Positions 27,446-35,398 of a stretch of DNA of 64,000 nucleotides are shown here, in pieces. Source of the DNA: Candidatus Latescibacterota bacterium (GTDB lineage: Bacteria > Latescibacterota > UBA2968 > UBA8231); NCBI GenBank assembly GCA_022827835.1, contig JAJEIO010000029.1:310001-374000 (forward strand). Direction: 5' to 3'. Each line of letters starts with the position of its first letter. The first letter of the stretch is position 1. The translations under genes and the position numbers were made by a program. The notes below the pieces were generated by a model. It ran no database searches, was not told the origin of the DNA, and saw only the letters and a program-made list of their open reading frames with translations.

Positions 27446-28789
27446 TCACTCTGGATAGATGCCCAAAAATTCGCGGGCCGGGTGGTGCGGCTCCGTGGCC
27501 GAGCGGGCATCGGGATCGTTGACTACCGCAGTAGTGGGCGGTACTACGGGGCGTCCGTGGGCTAGGGGATCGTCGGTATCTTGCATCCATTGGTCGAGGC
27601 GCTGGCGCAGATCCTCTAAGTGCTCTTGGCAATTGGGGTCTGCGGCCAAGTTGTGGGTTTCGTGCGGGTCGAAGACTAAGTCGTAGAGCCGTTCGCGCTC
27701 TAGGGGGCGTTGCCGCCAGCCTTGGTCAATAAAATAGTCTTTGGTCAAGCTGTCGTCGCAATTGGGCATGACTGGATGTTGGCGCTGGTCGAAGCGGCGG
27801 ATGTACTTGAAGCGCGGCGTGCGGATGCAGCGCTGGGGTTCGTAGTAGGTGTGGTAGTTTACTTCGGCGAAAATTTCGCTGCGGATTTCTTGGGCTTGGC
27901 CGTTTACCAGCGGCAGGAGCGAAGTGCCCTGCACGTGATCGGGCGATGCGATTCCGGCTAGGGCGCAGACCGTTGGATAGATATCGACTTGGCTGACTAA
28001 GGCATTGACCACTTGGCCGTTGCTGAAGCCGCCCGGGCCGCGCAGCACCAGCATGACGCCAATGCCGTGGTCGGTGAGGTTGCACTTCATGGTGGGGAAG
28101 GCAATGCCGTGGTCTGTGGTGCAAATGACGAGGGTATTGTCGGCCAAGCCGTTGTCTTGCAGGGCGGCGAAGACACGGCCCATTTTGGCGTCGAGGGTGC
28201 GGGCCGCGTCGATGTACTCGGCCACGTCTTGGCGCGTCTCAGGGGTATCGGGAAAAGGCGCGGGTGGTCGCACGTAGCGCGGATCGGTGGGATCTTCACC
28301 TTGGGGCTGGGGCGCAAAACCGCGTCGCTGGCGATGGGTTTCGCTAAAGCCCACATCCAGATAAAAGGGGGCTTGATGATCTTCGGCTAAGAAGGCGGCG
28401 GCCCGGTCTTCGGTTTGGGCAGCGGGAGCCTCTTGGGGCAGCAGGCGGGTGAAGCCGCCGTCGTCGATGTCCGCTACCACGTGCTGGAAGCCGGCCATGG
28501 CCGTGGTGTAGCCAGCTTTTTGCAGGGTATGGGTCAGCAGCCGTTCGGGGTAGGGCAAGGTCCAGCCTCGGTTGACCAAGCCTGTCATGCCGCAGGAATG
28601 GGCCCACTGGCCGGTGAGCAAGCAGGCGCGGCTGGGCGAGCAGGTGGGGTTGGCGCAAAAGGCTTGGCGGAAGAGGACGCCTTCCTCGGCTAACTGCTGG
28701 ATATGGGGCGTGGGTATGGCGTGGCCGTAGGGTTGGACGTAGCGGCCGGTGTCGTGCGAGTGGATATAGACGATATTGGGAGCTGGCAT
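27446..28789 (-). CDS. sulfatase (heparan N-sulfatase-like)
   Basis: A protein of 447 residues. The sulfatase signature is 'CSPSRACLLTG' with Cys50 as the formylglycine precursor. N-terminal 'NIVYIHSHDTG' and later 'LVICTTDHGIAFPTMK' supply metal-binding Asp and His residues. The overall pattern ('GVLFRQAFCANPTCSPSR', 'GMTGLVNRGWTL') is closest to the N-sulfoglucosamine sulfohydrolase subgroup. No signal peptide is seen, so the enzyme may be cytoplasmic or the true start may differ. No formylglycine-generating enzyme is in the window. It presumably hydrolyses sulfate esters or N-sulfates of imported glycans. Confidence 0.9.
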   Translation of the reverse strand: MPAPNIVYIHSHDTGRYVQPYGHAIPTPHIQQLAEEGVLFRQAFCANPTCSPSRACLLTGQWAHSCGMTGLVNRGWTLPYPERLLTHTLQKAGYTTAMAGFQHVVADIDDGGFTRLLPQEAPAAQTEDRAAAFLAEDHQAPFYLDVGFSETHRQRRGFAPQPQGEDPTDPRYVRPPAPFPDTPETRQDVAEYIDAARTLDAKMGRVFAALQDNGLADNTLVICTTDHGIAFPTMKCNLTDHGIGVMLVLRGPGGFSNGQVVNALVSQVDIYPTVCALAGIASPDHVQGTSLLPLVNGQAQEIRSEIFAEVNYHTYYEPQRCIRTPRFKYIRRFDQRQHPVMPNCDDSLTKDYFIDQGWRQRPLERERLYDLVFDPHETHNLAADPNCQEHLEDLRQRLDQWMQDTDDPLAHGRPVVPPTTAVVNDPDARSATEPHHPAREFLGIYPE

Positions 28790-28836
28790 AGGAACCTGCG
28801 GTCGATAGTGCGAAGCGAAATGGGCATCCGTCTAGG

Positions 28837-28873
28837 GGTATCACTTTATTTTTTAATGAAAAAAATAGATACC
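28837..28873. repeat. inverted repeat between divergent genes
   Basis: GGTATC (28837-28842) pairs with GATACC (28868-28873), and inside it TATTTTTT (28847-28854) pairs with AAAAAATA (28860-28867). It lies in the 227 nt gap between the divergent sulfatase and creatininase genes, so an operator or leader structure is more likely than a terminator. The rest of this gap shows only the strong Shine-Dalgarno of the creatininase gene. Confidence 0.5.
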
Positions 28874-29016
28874 GTCATCAACCGCAATGAGGCTTGTGGA
28901 CAGGAGCCAAATTTCGTATCTCGCTTCCGAGTGCCCGAATGGGTACTCTAGGTGAATCGGAGAAGATTCTATCAATATCCCTCGGGCATTGATCACATAC
29001 TAAAAGGAGGTCCACT

Positions 29017-29745
29017 GTGACTGATAACAGGGAAGTTATGCTGCAGAATTACACCCGGCGCGAATTTCGCCAAGGTCTTGAGGCCGGGAAATTCGAGGCC
29101 GCGGTCATCCCCACCGGCAGCATCGAGCAGCACCTTGAACACCTGCCCTTTGATCATGATATCGCCTCGTCAACTTGGGTAGCACAACAAGCGGCCCTGC
29201 ACATGTACCCAAAGGTGATCGTGGCCGTACCCATGGCCGTAGGCATTTCCGAGCACCACATGAAGCACAAGGGCAGTCTCACGGCCAAACCGGGCTCGTG
29301 GCTGGCCGTACTCTTTGACGCGGTGGAATGTTTTGCTCGCCACGGCATTGAGAACATCCTAATCCTCAACGGGCACGGCGGCAATGTGCGACCCGTGAAT
29401 AGCATACTCCGTCAGTGGCGTCTGTTTTTCGAGTCCACAGCTCCGGGGGTGAATCTGCACTTCCATCCCTATTGGAACTTTATCCCGCGAGCGCTCATCG
29501 ACGAGCACATGGTCACCAAGAGCGCGCCGGGACACGCCACGGAATTCGAAACCTCGTTGGCCATGCACATGTTCCCGGAGAAAATCCGTCATGACGCCAT
29601 GCAGGACCAAGAGGACAAAACGCCCTTGGAGGCCGATGCGGAAAAGGGAAGGATTTTGTCCGAAGAAGCCGTCAAGCGGACCGTGGAATACCTCGAAGCG
29701 ATGATGGAAGGGAAAACCCTACTCGATGTGGAGGAGCGATACTAG
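29017..29745 (+). CDS. creatininase family amidohydrolase
   Basis: A protein of 242 residues, the family length. 'IPTGSIEQH' with Glu37 and His39, Asp48, 'LNGHGGN' (His120) and 'PGHATEFETS' are the metal-binding signature of the creatininase/FAPy-deformylase fold. Members hydrolyse cyclic or formylated amides. The start is GTG at 29017, preceded at 6 nt by AAGGAGGT, an almost perfect ribosome binding site. It is transcribed alone, divergent from the sulfatase. The exact substrate is unknown. Confidence 0.9.
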   Translation: MTDNREVMLQNYTRREFRQGLEAGKFEAAVIPTGSIEQHLEHLPFDHDIASSTWVAQQAALHMYPKVIVAVPMAVGISEHHMKHKGSLTAKPGSWLAVLFDAVECFARHGIENILILNGHGGNVRPVNSILRQWRLFFESTAPGVNLHFHPYWNFIPRALIDEHMVTKSAPGHATEFETSLAMHMFPEKIRHDAMQDQEDKTPLEADAEKGRILSEEAVKRTVEYLEAMMEGKTLLDVEERY

Positions 29746-29805
29746 CAGCTCGTAGAGCCACAATTTAAATGTGGGGCCCGCGCTCTTGGATGACGCGGCA
29801 TGGTA

Positions 29806-31230
29806 TTAATCTCTCGAAAGGCTGTCCAGCAGCGTGTCCGGCAGGGCTTTTGCCAAGCGGTCGGGGAAGACTTTGACTCGGTCTTCATAGCGCTGGCGCA
29901 GATCGGCGATCCACGCGTCAAAACGCTCTTTTTCCAGCGCCTTCCTCAAGGCGACCTCGGTCCTCCGGCGGGCCTGTTCAAAGGATTCTCGTCGGAACAT
30001 TGCTCCGTTTTCCTCGTAGAATCGCCGGACATCTGCCTCGTCAATGGCGATTTGGTCGATGACTTCCCGTTGTCTTATACCCCTGACCAATAACTCCTGT
30101 CTGGTTTTCTCGACCCACTTTACCACCTCGGGATCTTCCGGCAGGCCGAGGCGCTCGGCGGCTGCTACAAAGAGCGCGGGCTTTTGCAAAAAGCGACGTC
30201 CGAGCAAGCCGATAAAGACGCTGTCCAGCAAGGCCCGAGGCGCTCTGATCCTGTGCTGGCGCAATACCGCCATGTAATCCGCCAGAGAAATGGCCCCACC
30301 CTCATAAGTGAAGAGAGGTACGCGTTTTTCTTCGTCGGTGAACTGCAACCTTCCGTTCTCTCCCAAGGTTGCGCCTTTATCCTTCAGCAGAGTCGTCCCT
30401 GCAGAGACCCGTTGCCAGTTGAATTCGCGTGCCAGAGTGTCTGCTTGCTCCTCTTCGAGGGCCCGTTGCTTCTCTTCCTGCAACTGCGTCCTTATGGCCT
30501 CCCGGTGAGTTTGCAGATCTGTGGGCCGGTCTTCTAAAAAGCGGATCAGGTGATAGTTGCGGCCCCGGCGCAGAGGGGACGAGACTTGGCCGGTGCCAAG
30601 TGTGTCGAATACCTCCACGGGAATCCCCAAGAGCCGTTCGGCAGTAGCGCGGGTGACAAATCCCAACTCGCCTTCCCGCAGGGCCGACCAAGTGTCGAGT
30701 GAATACTTTCTGGCCAACTCGCCGAAATCGCTTCCGGCTTCGAACTGGGCGCGGATCTGCTGTGCTTGCTCCCGAGTCCGCACCAAAATGGCAGTGGTCC
30801 GGCGCTCCCGCGCCATATCTTGCCGATCGAAGAATTGGCGGATCTCCTCCTCGGATACTTGTATCTGGGGCAGGATCTCCTTGTCCCGATAGAGGGAGAG
30901 GAGGTGTTCGCTCCTTTTCTCGTCGAGTGTTTTGAGCAAATCGGGGTCCTGATCCAAGCCTTTTTCATAGGCCTCAAGGAGCGCGATTTCCCGATCGACC
31001 AAAGTCTGTAGGTACTCTTCCCGAGCCCGCTGTCCTGCTTCATCACTGATCAGACTCGGCGCGAGACGGCGCACGAAGTGGCGAAGTTCCTCGGCGGTAA
31101 TTTCCTCGGTACCAACTATGGCCACGGTCGCTCCCTCGTGGTCTTGGGCGCAGGCCGTCAGCAGAACCGTCATCAGTGCGAGCCGTGCTCGGGGCGAGAC
31201 CCAGCGCGCCGGCGCAACAGCCAGTCCCAT
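29806..31230 (-). CDS. SurA/PpiC-type peptidyl-prolyl isomerase lipoprotein
   Basis: A protein of 474 residues. A long N-region leads to a lipobox 'LLTAC' near residue 27. Residues about 40-150 resemble the SurA N-terminal chaperone helices ('VDREIALLEAYEKGL'). A parvulin (PpiC) domain follows: 'FEAGSDFGELARKYS', 'GELGFVTRAT' and 'HLIRFLEDRPT'. A helical C-terminal part completes it. It should help fold outer-membrane or secreted proteins, of which this region encodes many. The gene converges on the creatininase gene, with a 60 nt gap. The start could also be at a later ATG closer to the hydrophobic core. Confidence 0.88.
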   Translation of the reverse strand: MGLAVAPARWVSPRARLALMTVLLTACAQDHEGATVAIVGTEEITAEELRHFVRRLAPSLISDEAGQRAREEYLQTLVDREIALLEAYEKGLDQDPDLLKTLDEKRSEHLLSLYRDKEILPQIQVSEEEIRQFFDRQDMARERRTTAILVRTREQAQQIRAQFEAGSDFGELARKYSLDTWSALREGELGFVTRATAERLLGIPVEVFDTLGTGQVSSPLRRGRNYHLIRFLEDRPTDLQTHREAIRTQLQEEKQRALEEEQADTLAREFNWQRVSAGTTLLKDKGATLGENGRLQFTDEEKRVPLFTYEGGAISLADYMAVLRQHRIRAPRALLDSVFIGLLGRRFLQKPALFVAAAERLGLPEDPEVVKWVEKTRQELLVRGIRQREVIDQIAIDEADVRRFYEENGAMFRRESFEQARRRTEVALRKALEKERFDAWIADLRQRYEDRVKVFPDRLAKALPDTLLDSLSRD

Positions 31231-31360
31231 TTTCGCTTCCTCGATTCAGAGTAGCCAGACAGGTGGCGCAGGAAAAGTAGGATGGGCAAATAGGTGTATC
31301 AAGATATTAGTTGAATCCTAAGATGGGAGTAAATATATTGAATGAAAAGGTCGAAACGAG

Positions 31361-32272
31361 ATGAGATTATTTTCTTTTATTTTAGTGCTGAGCTTGGCGG
31401 CCCTGTTAGGGGCAGCGCCAGCCACGGCCGATGCACCGGATTACTTCGCCATCCACATTCCAGCCGGAATTGCCCAACAAATGGAGATTGATGGGGAATT
31501 TTTCGATTGGTATTGGTTCCCCAGTTACGCCATCATTACTCGGGATGCGCTGCTCAGCCGCGATGGCCCGGACGGGCTCGACTTGAATGACTACGACATC
31601 ACCATCTGTGTGGGGTGGACGGGTGTCGATGAAGGCAATCAGCTCTGGGTCGCGCTCTATACGTTCGACGACTTCTACGATCGCGACATGCCGCGCGGTA
31701 GCCGCACGGTTGGCGACGACGGCTGGACCTTCGCGCTGGACCCCGATCACAGTGGTGGTGCAATTGATCCGGACGGGGTGTACAGCAATGGTCAGGAGTG
31801 GACGTTGCAGGCGGCTGGCGATGCCGATGTGTTCGCCCTACAGGGCTTCAGCGACAGCTACTCCCAGTTCTGGGCCAACCAGCCGCCCCACCTCGTCTTC
31901 GCCACTGGGCCGGCCAGTGACAAGCCGTGGAGCCACGGCGATGAAGATGTGACCATTCACTACGAGTGGCGCATGACCTTGTTCTCTTTCTTTGATGCGG
32001 CCGTATCGACCGGCGAAGGCGGAGCCGAGACCAGCACGGTCATGGATCTGACTGAGAACGCGAAGATTCGCCTCATGTTCCAGGGCAACGACTGGGACGG
32101 CGGCGACAGTCGGGACGGGGTCTGGGCTACTTCGAACGAGAGCGAAGCGACTGGCAACGGGGATTCCATGAACAGCTTCACCCTCATCGTTGACCCCGAT
32201 GTTGAGGCCGCTGCCCCCACCGCGGTCGAGTCAACTGCCTGGGCCCGCATAAAGTCCAGTTTCGCAGACTAA
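31361..32272 (+). CDS. secreted CBM9-like protein with short C-terminal tail motif
   Basis: A protein of 303 residues. A signal peptide ('FILVLSLAALLGAAPATA', cleavage near residue 24) is followed by a beta-rich domain with 'MEIDGEFFDWYWF' and 'DGWTFALDPDHSGGAIDP', resembling carbohydrate-binding family 9-like modules. No catalytic motif is seen. The last residues, 'TAVESTAWARIKSSFAD', share the pattern A-V-E-x3-W-x2-[LI]-K-x2-F with the ends of the Cache proteins encoded just downstream on the other strand, although the domains are unrelated. Function unknown; extracytoplasmic binding is likely. The stop is followed by a strong terminator. Confidence 0.75.
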   Translation: MRLFSFILVLSLAALLGAAPATADAPDYFAIHIPAGIAQQMEIDGEFFDWYWFPSYAIITRDALLSRDGPDGLDLNDYDITICVGWTGVDEGNQLWVALYTFDDFYDRDMPRGSRTVGDDGWTFALDPDHSGGAIDPDGVYSNGQEWTLQAAGDADVFALQGFSDSYSQFWANQPPHLVFATGPASDKPWSHGDEDVTIHYEWRMTLFSFFDAAVSTGEGGAETSTVMDLTENAKIRLMFQGNDWDGGDSRDGVWATSNESEATGNGDSMNSFTLIVDPDVEAAAPTAVESTAWARIKSSFAD

Positions 32273-32305
32273 CCGCTCATCTGTATTTATCCTTGGAAAT
32301 AAATG

Positions 32306-32332
32306 GGGGGCATCCGCAGGTCGGATGCCCCC
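32306..32332. terminator. bidirectional Rho-independent terminator
   Basis: A perfect 11 bp stem, GGGGGCATCCG (32306-32316) with CGGATGCCCCC (32322-32332), and a 5 nt loop. On the + strand it is followed by a T-rich stretch. It lies between the converging CBM9-like and first Cache genes. Confidence 0.8.
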
Positions 32333-32366
32333 ATTCAGTTTCTTATCGCTCGTTCAAGTGGTTTGT

Positions 32367-32930
32367 CTAAAAGCGACCCTTGAGCTGTCCCCAGGATTGG
32401 TCTTCAACTGCCGTAGAAGCGGATTCCGGAAAAAAGCCAGAGCCCAAGACAAAATCTTGGCCGAGAGCGGAATAGGGGATGGCGTAGCTCACTTTAGGCG
32501 AGCCGGTGTCTCCTTCTATCGCTGGATTGGGCCAAAGATACTCGACGTAGCCGCCTCCCTCAGCCGCCACGGCGATGAGTTCTTGAACCATTTTGACTCC
32601 GTTGGCGTCTTCGAGGTCAATCAAGTTTTGGCCCTCGAGGCTTGGATTCGCTCCGTGCAGGATGAAGAGGCCTTCAGTGGTAAAAAGAAAGAGGTAGATG
32701 GATCCCTGCTTCCAAGGTCCTTCGGTTCTGAATTCCTGCAAGATATTCAGGTACTCGGGCAGGGTGGAGGCTTTATCGCCGTATGCCTTCGCTGCGAGTA
32801 CAAAGGCCTTCAGGGTTTCCTGGTCCACCACATCACCAGCCGTTACCTCCGGGTCTTGGGCGACGGCGGAATGTGCAGCGGGCAAGAGGCTGGCCAGCGC
32901 CAGCATGAGTACTGCTGTTAGACGCTTCAT
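32367..32930 (-). CDS. secreted single-Cache-domain protein
   Basis: A protein of 187 residues: signal peptide (about 1-24, 'LPAAHSAVAQ'), then one sCache_2-like domain. 'GLFILHGANPSLEGQNLIDLEDANG', 'GGGYVEYLWPNP' and 'PKVSYAIPYSALGQDFVLGSGFF' follow the ligand-binding Cache pattern. It ends 'TAVEDQSWGQLKGRF'. No transmembrane helix, HAMP or output domain follows, unlike chemoreceptors and histidine kinases. It is the last gene of four in a minus-strand array. It has its own copy of the conserved upstream element (32971-33011), 40 nt before the start codon. It is probably a secreted ligand-binding protein. Confidence 0.85.
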   Translation of the reverse strand: MKRLTAVLMLALASLLPAAHSAVAQDPEVTAGDVVDQETLKAFVLAAKAYGDKASTLPEYLNILQEFRTEGPWKQGSIYLFLFTTEGLFILHGANPSLEGQNLIDLEDANGVKMVQELIAVAAEGGGYVEYLWPNPAIEGDTGSPKVSYAIPYSALGQDFVLGSGFFPESASTAVEDQSWGQLKGRF

Positions 32931-32970
32931 GGCGATCTCCTTTTTTGGGTGGGAATGTGTAATGATATGG

Positions 32971-33011
32971 AATAAGATATGCCTGACCCCGAAAAAAATC
33001 TATCAGACAAG
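32971..33011 (-). promoter_or_regulatory. conserved 41-bp upstream element, copy A
   Basis: Read on the + strand it contains AAGATATGCC near the gene end and AATCTATCAGA near the far end. It aligns without gaps to copies B (35230-35270) and C (37078-37118). It ends 40 nt upstream of the start codon at 32930. The invariant spacing suggests a promoter or operator for the Cache genes. Confidence 0.65.
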
Positions 33012-33041
33012 CCCACCTGCAAAGACGTGTTCTGCATAATG

Positions 33042-34106
33042 CTAAAAGTCACTTTTGAGTTGTCCCCAGGACCGTCTTTCCACCGCTGTAGCGGCTCCCG
33101 TATATATCCCGGCACCGACGACAATCTCCCTGCCAGTTTTCGTGGTAAAGGATTTGGCATAACTCACCTTGGGCGAGCCGGTGTCTTCGTCTCCTGTTAC
33201 CGACGGATCGTTGTAATAGTATTCGACGTAGCCGCCCCCTGCTCTAGCTACCTTGATGAGTTCTTGGACGATCTTGAGCCCGTTGATGTCCTCAGAGTCG
33301 AGCACGGTCCGAGCTTCCAGTGTCCGATCCGCTCCATGAAAAATTACGTATCCGTTCGTGGTAAAGATGAACAGGTAGATGGAGCCATGCCGCCAATCGC
33401 CTTCTTTTGCTCTGAAAACGTTCAGGATGTCCCTGTAGCGCTCGGCTCCATGCTCCTGCAATGCGGCTACATAGGCCTGAAGCGCTCCCGTTACAAAAGC
33501 CTGGAGGCTTTCGAGGTCTGTAACGTCGGCGGCCGTCACCTCTGGACGCGGAATGAGCGAGAGGTCGTACACGGGCGGAGGAACATGTGATACATCCTGA
33601 TAATATCCTCCAATCAGGACGTTCGTGTTGCCGTATGCCTGGCCGGAAAATTGGGTGGCATAAGCGATCTTGGGGGTGTCTTCGTCGCCTTCCTGCGCTG
33701 GATCGTCCCAGTAATATTCAACGTGGCCGCCTGTCTCCGAGGCGGCGATAAGATCCTGCACGACTGTGTTCCCGCGATCGTCTTCGAGCGCAAGGAGGTT
33801 CTTGTCTCCTGCATGCTCATCGTTGGCGTGGAACAAGACGGTCCCTTCATCGCTCAGTAGAATGAGGTACAGGTTCCCGTGCCTCCAGTCCCCTTCTTCC
33901 CTGAGGCCGGCGATAAACGGCGTCAGCAGTTCTGTCCCCTCGTTTATCTCCTCAATGCGCGCTCTCGCGCCTTCCACGAAGGCTTTTAGCGTTTCCGCGT
34001 CCACGACCTCGCTGGCGGTGACCGCCGGAGATTGGGCCGCGGCGGGATGCGCGGTGGGCAAGAGGCTAACTAGCCCGAGAATGAGTACTACTGTCATGTG
34101 CTTCAT
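33042..34106 (-). CDS. secreted double-Cache-domain protein
   Basis: A protein of 354 residues: signal peptide (about 1-24, 'LLPTAHPAAAQ'), then two sCache_2-like domains (about 30-180 and 190-340). Each begins 'VTA(S/A)(E/D)V.D.E(T/S)L.AFV' and contains 'GGHVEYYWDDP' or 'GGGYVEYYYNDP'. The end is 'TAVERRSWGQLKSDF', the shared tail. No membrane anchor or output domain. It lies 70 nt after the 34177 gene and lacks the upstream element, so it is probably translated from the transcript of that gene. ATG preceded by AAGGAGAA. Confidence 0.85.
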   Translation of the reverse strand: MKHMTVVLILGLVSLLPTAHPAAAQSPAVTASEVVDAETLKAFVEGARARIEEINEGTELLTPFIAGLREEGDWRHGNLYLILLSDEGTVLFHANDEHAGDKNLLALEDDRGNTVVQDLIAASETGGHVEYYWDDPAQEGDEDTPKIAYATQFSGQAYGNTNVLIGGYYQDVSHVPPPVYDLSLIPRPEVTAADVTDLESLQAFVTGALQAYVAALQEHGAERYRDILNVFRAKEGDWRHGSIYLFIFTTNGYVIFHGADRTLEARTVLDSEDINGLKIVQELIKVARAGGGYVEYYYNDPSVTGDEDTGSPKVSYAKSFTTKTGREIVVGAGIYTGAATAVERRSWGQLKSDF

Positions 34107-34130
34107 GACGGTTCTCCTTTCTTTTTTCTA

Positions 34131-34176
34131 CTACAGATTTGAGAAGTGGATTTTGAGTTGTCCCTAAGAGCGGCCT
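34131..34176 (-). pseudogene. decayed C-terminal tail of the upstream Cache gene
   Basis: Directly after the stop of the 34177 gene the bases still match the tail-coding segments of its neighbours (for example GGGACAACTCAAAA). Removing one base restores 'AVEGRS', then a TAG where the others have the Trp codon TGG, then 'GQLKIHFSNL' and a stop at 34131. Two lesions, an insertion and a nonsense change, have removed the tail. Confidence 0.7.
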
Positions 34177-35190
34177 TCAATCGGCCGTGGCGGGATCTAG
34201 GTAAATGCCGGCACAAACGATAAAAAGTTGGTCCCTGTCTGGCAGGTGGAAGCCTTCGGCGTAGCTCAGTTTGGGCGAGCCGAAGGCTTCGTCTCCTGCC
34301 ACCGTCGGATCATTGTAGTGATACTCGACATAGCCGCCTTCTGCGGTGACTGCATCTATGAGCCGTCTTACGACTTTGACGCCATAGCTATCTTCGAAGT
34401 CCAGCGCGATTCTGCCCTCTCGGGATGGATCGGCTCCGTGAAAGAGCACGTAACCGTCGCTGCTCATGATAAAGATGTAGATGGAACCGGATTTCCAATC
34501 GCCCCCCTCCGTCCTGAAGGCATTCTTTACGTGTGAGAGCTGACCGTAGTCGTCAAGCATAGTCTCTCGATAGATTTGGGCCGCCGCCTTTACAAAGGTC
34601 TTCAGGGTTTCCCGATCCACCACCTCACTGGCCGTTACTGCGGGGCGCGCCATCTCCGGGATTGCAGTGACCACCTTGGACATATCCTGATAATAGCCTC
34701 CGATCAAGACGAGGGTCTGGCCAGATAAACCAGAGGTGTATTCGACCGCGTAGCTTACCTTGGGATTGGCGTCCCCTTCTACCGCTGGATCGTCCCAATA
34801 GTATTCGACAAAGTCGCCGCCCTGGCCGGCCGCGGCGATGAGTTCTTGCACGACTTTCTTGCCCTTGTCGTCTTCGACATCAATCAGGTATTCGTTGTCT
34901 ATTGCGGCATCGCCCCCGTGCAGGAGAACGGCACCGTTTTTGATCAGTATCACGAGGAACGTGGAGCCGGATTTCCAATCCCCCTCGGCTCTGAAGATGG
35001 CCCGCAGTTTTGCGGTTTCGGTAAGAGTTCTGATGCCTTCTAGGTATTCTTTTCCTCCTTCTACAAAAGCTTTTAAGGTTTCCCGGTCCACCACCTCACT
35101 GGCCGTTACCTTAGGGCGCTCTGGGTCTTGGGCCGCGGCGGGCGAGAGGCTGGCTAGCCCCAGTGTGAGTACTGCGATCAGACGCTTCAT
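34177..35190 (-). CDS. secreted double-Cache-domain protein, tail lost
   Basis: A protein of 337 residues: signal peptide (about 1-20, 'LASLSPAAAQ'), two sCache_2-like domains starting 'VTASEVVDRETLK'. Blocks 'GGDFVEYYWDDPAVEGD' and 'GGYVEYHYNDPTVAGD' mark the ligand-binding halves. It ends at 'DPATAD', short of the A-V-E...W..LK..F tail carried by its neighbours, because of a frameshift (see 34131-34176). The domains themselves are intact, so the protein is likely still made. It has a copy of the conserved upstream element (35230-35270), 39 nt before the start. Confidence 0.83.
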   Translation of the reverse strand: MKRLIAVLTLGLASLSPAAAQDPERPKVTASEVVDRETLKAFVEGGKEYLEGIRTLTETAKLRAIFRAEGDWKSGSTFLVILIKNGAVLLHGGDAAIDNEYLIDVEDDKGKKVVQELIAAAGQGGDFVEYYWDDPAVEGDANPKVSYAVEYTSGLSGQTLVLIGGYYQDMSKVVTAIPEMARPAVTASEVVDRETLKTFVKAAAQIYRETMLDDYGQLSHVKNAFRTEGGDWKSGSIYIFIMSSDGYVLFHGADPSREGRIALDFEDSYGVKVVRRLIDAVTAEGGYVEYHYNDPTVAGDEAFGSPKLSYAEGFHLPDRDQLFIVCAGIYLDPATAD

Positions 35191-35229
35191 AATGGTTTCC
35201 TCTCTACTGGAAATATAATTGATATTCAG

Positions 35230-35270
35230 AATAAGATACGCCCGATCTTAGAATAAATCTATCAGACATG
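35230..35270 (-). promoter_or_regulatory. conserved 41-bp upstream element, copy B
   Basis: It aligns ungapped with copies A and C and shares AAGATACGCC and AATCTATCAGA. It ends 39 nt before the start codon at 35190. Confidence 0.65.
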
Positions 35271-35302
35271 CTCCTTCTGTCGTCTTGCATTTGCAACAAA
35301 CA

Positions 35303-35370
35303 AAGAAGCCGTCTGAAAATCCCGTAGCCCTCGTGCTCAAGGCTTATCGGGGATCTCCAGACGGCTTCTT
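35303..35370 (-). terminator. terminator with 13-bp perfect stem
   Basis: AAGAAGCCGTCTG (35303-35315) and CAGACGGCTTCTT (35358-35370) pair perfectly around a 42 nt loop. On the minus strand the stem is followed by TTTGTTTGTTGC. It lies just after the stop of the 35399 gene, whose transcript it would end. The stem overlaps no coding sequence. Confidence 0.7.
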
Positions 35371-35398
35371 AGGCTAACGCTTCCTACCGAACGTTCGG

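Noticed and set aside
29758-29798. Terminator between creatininase and isomerase genes
   Set aside because: Only 5 bp arms (CCACA/TGTGG and CCGCG/CGCGG) and no T-run; too weak to call.
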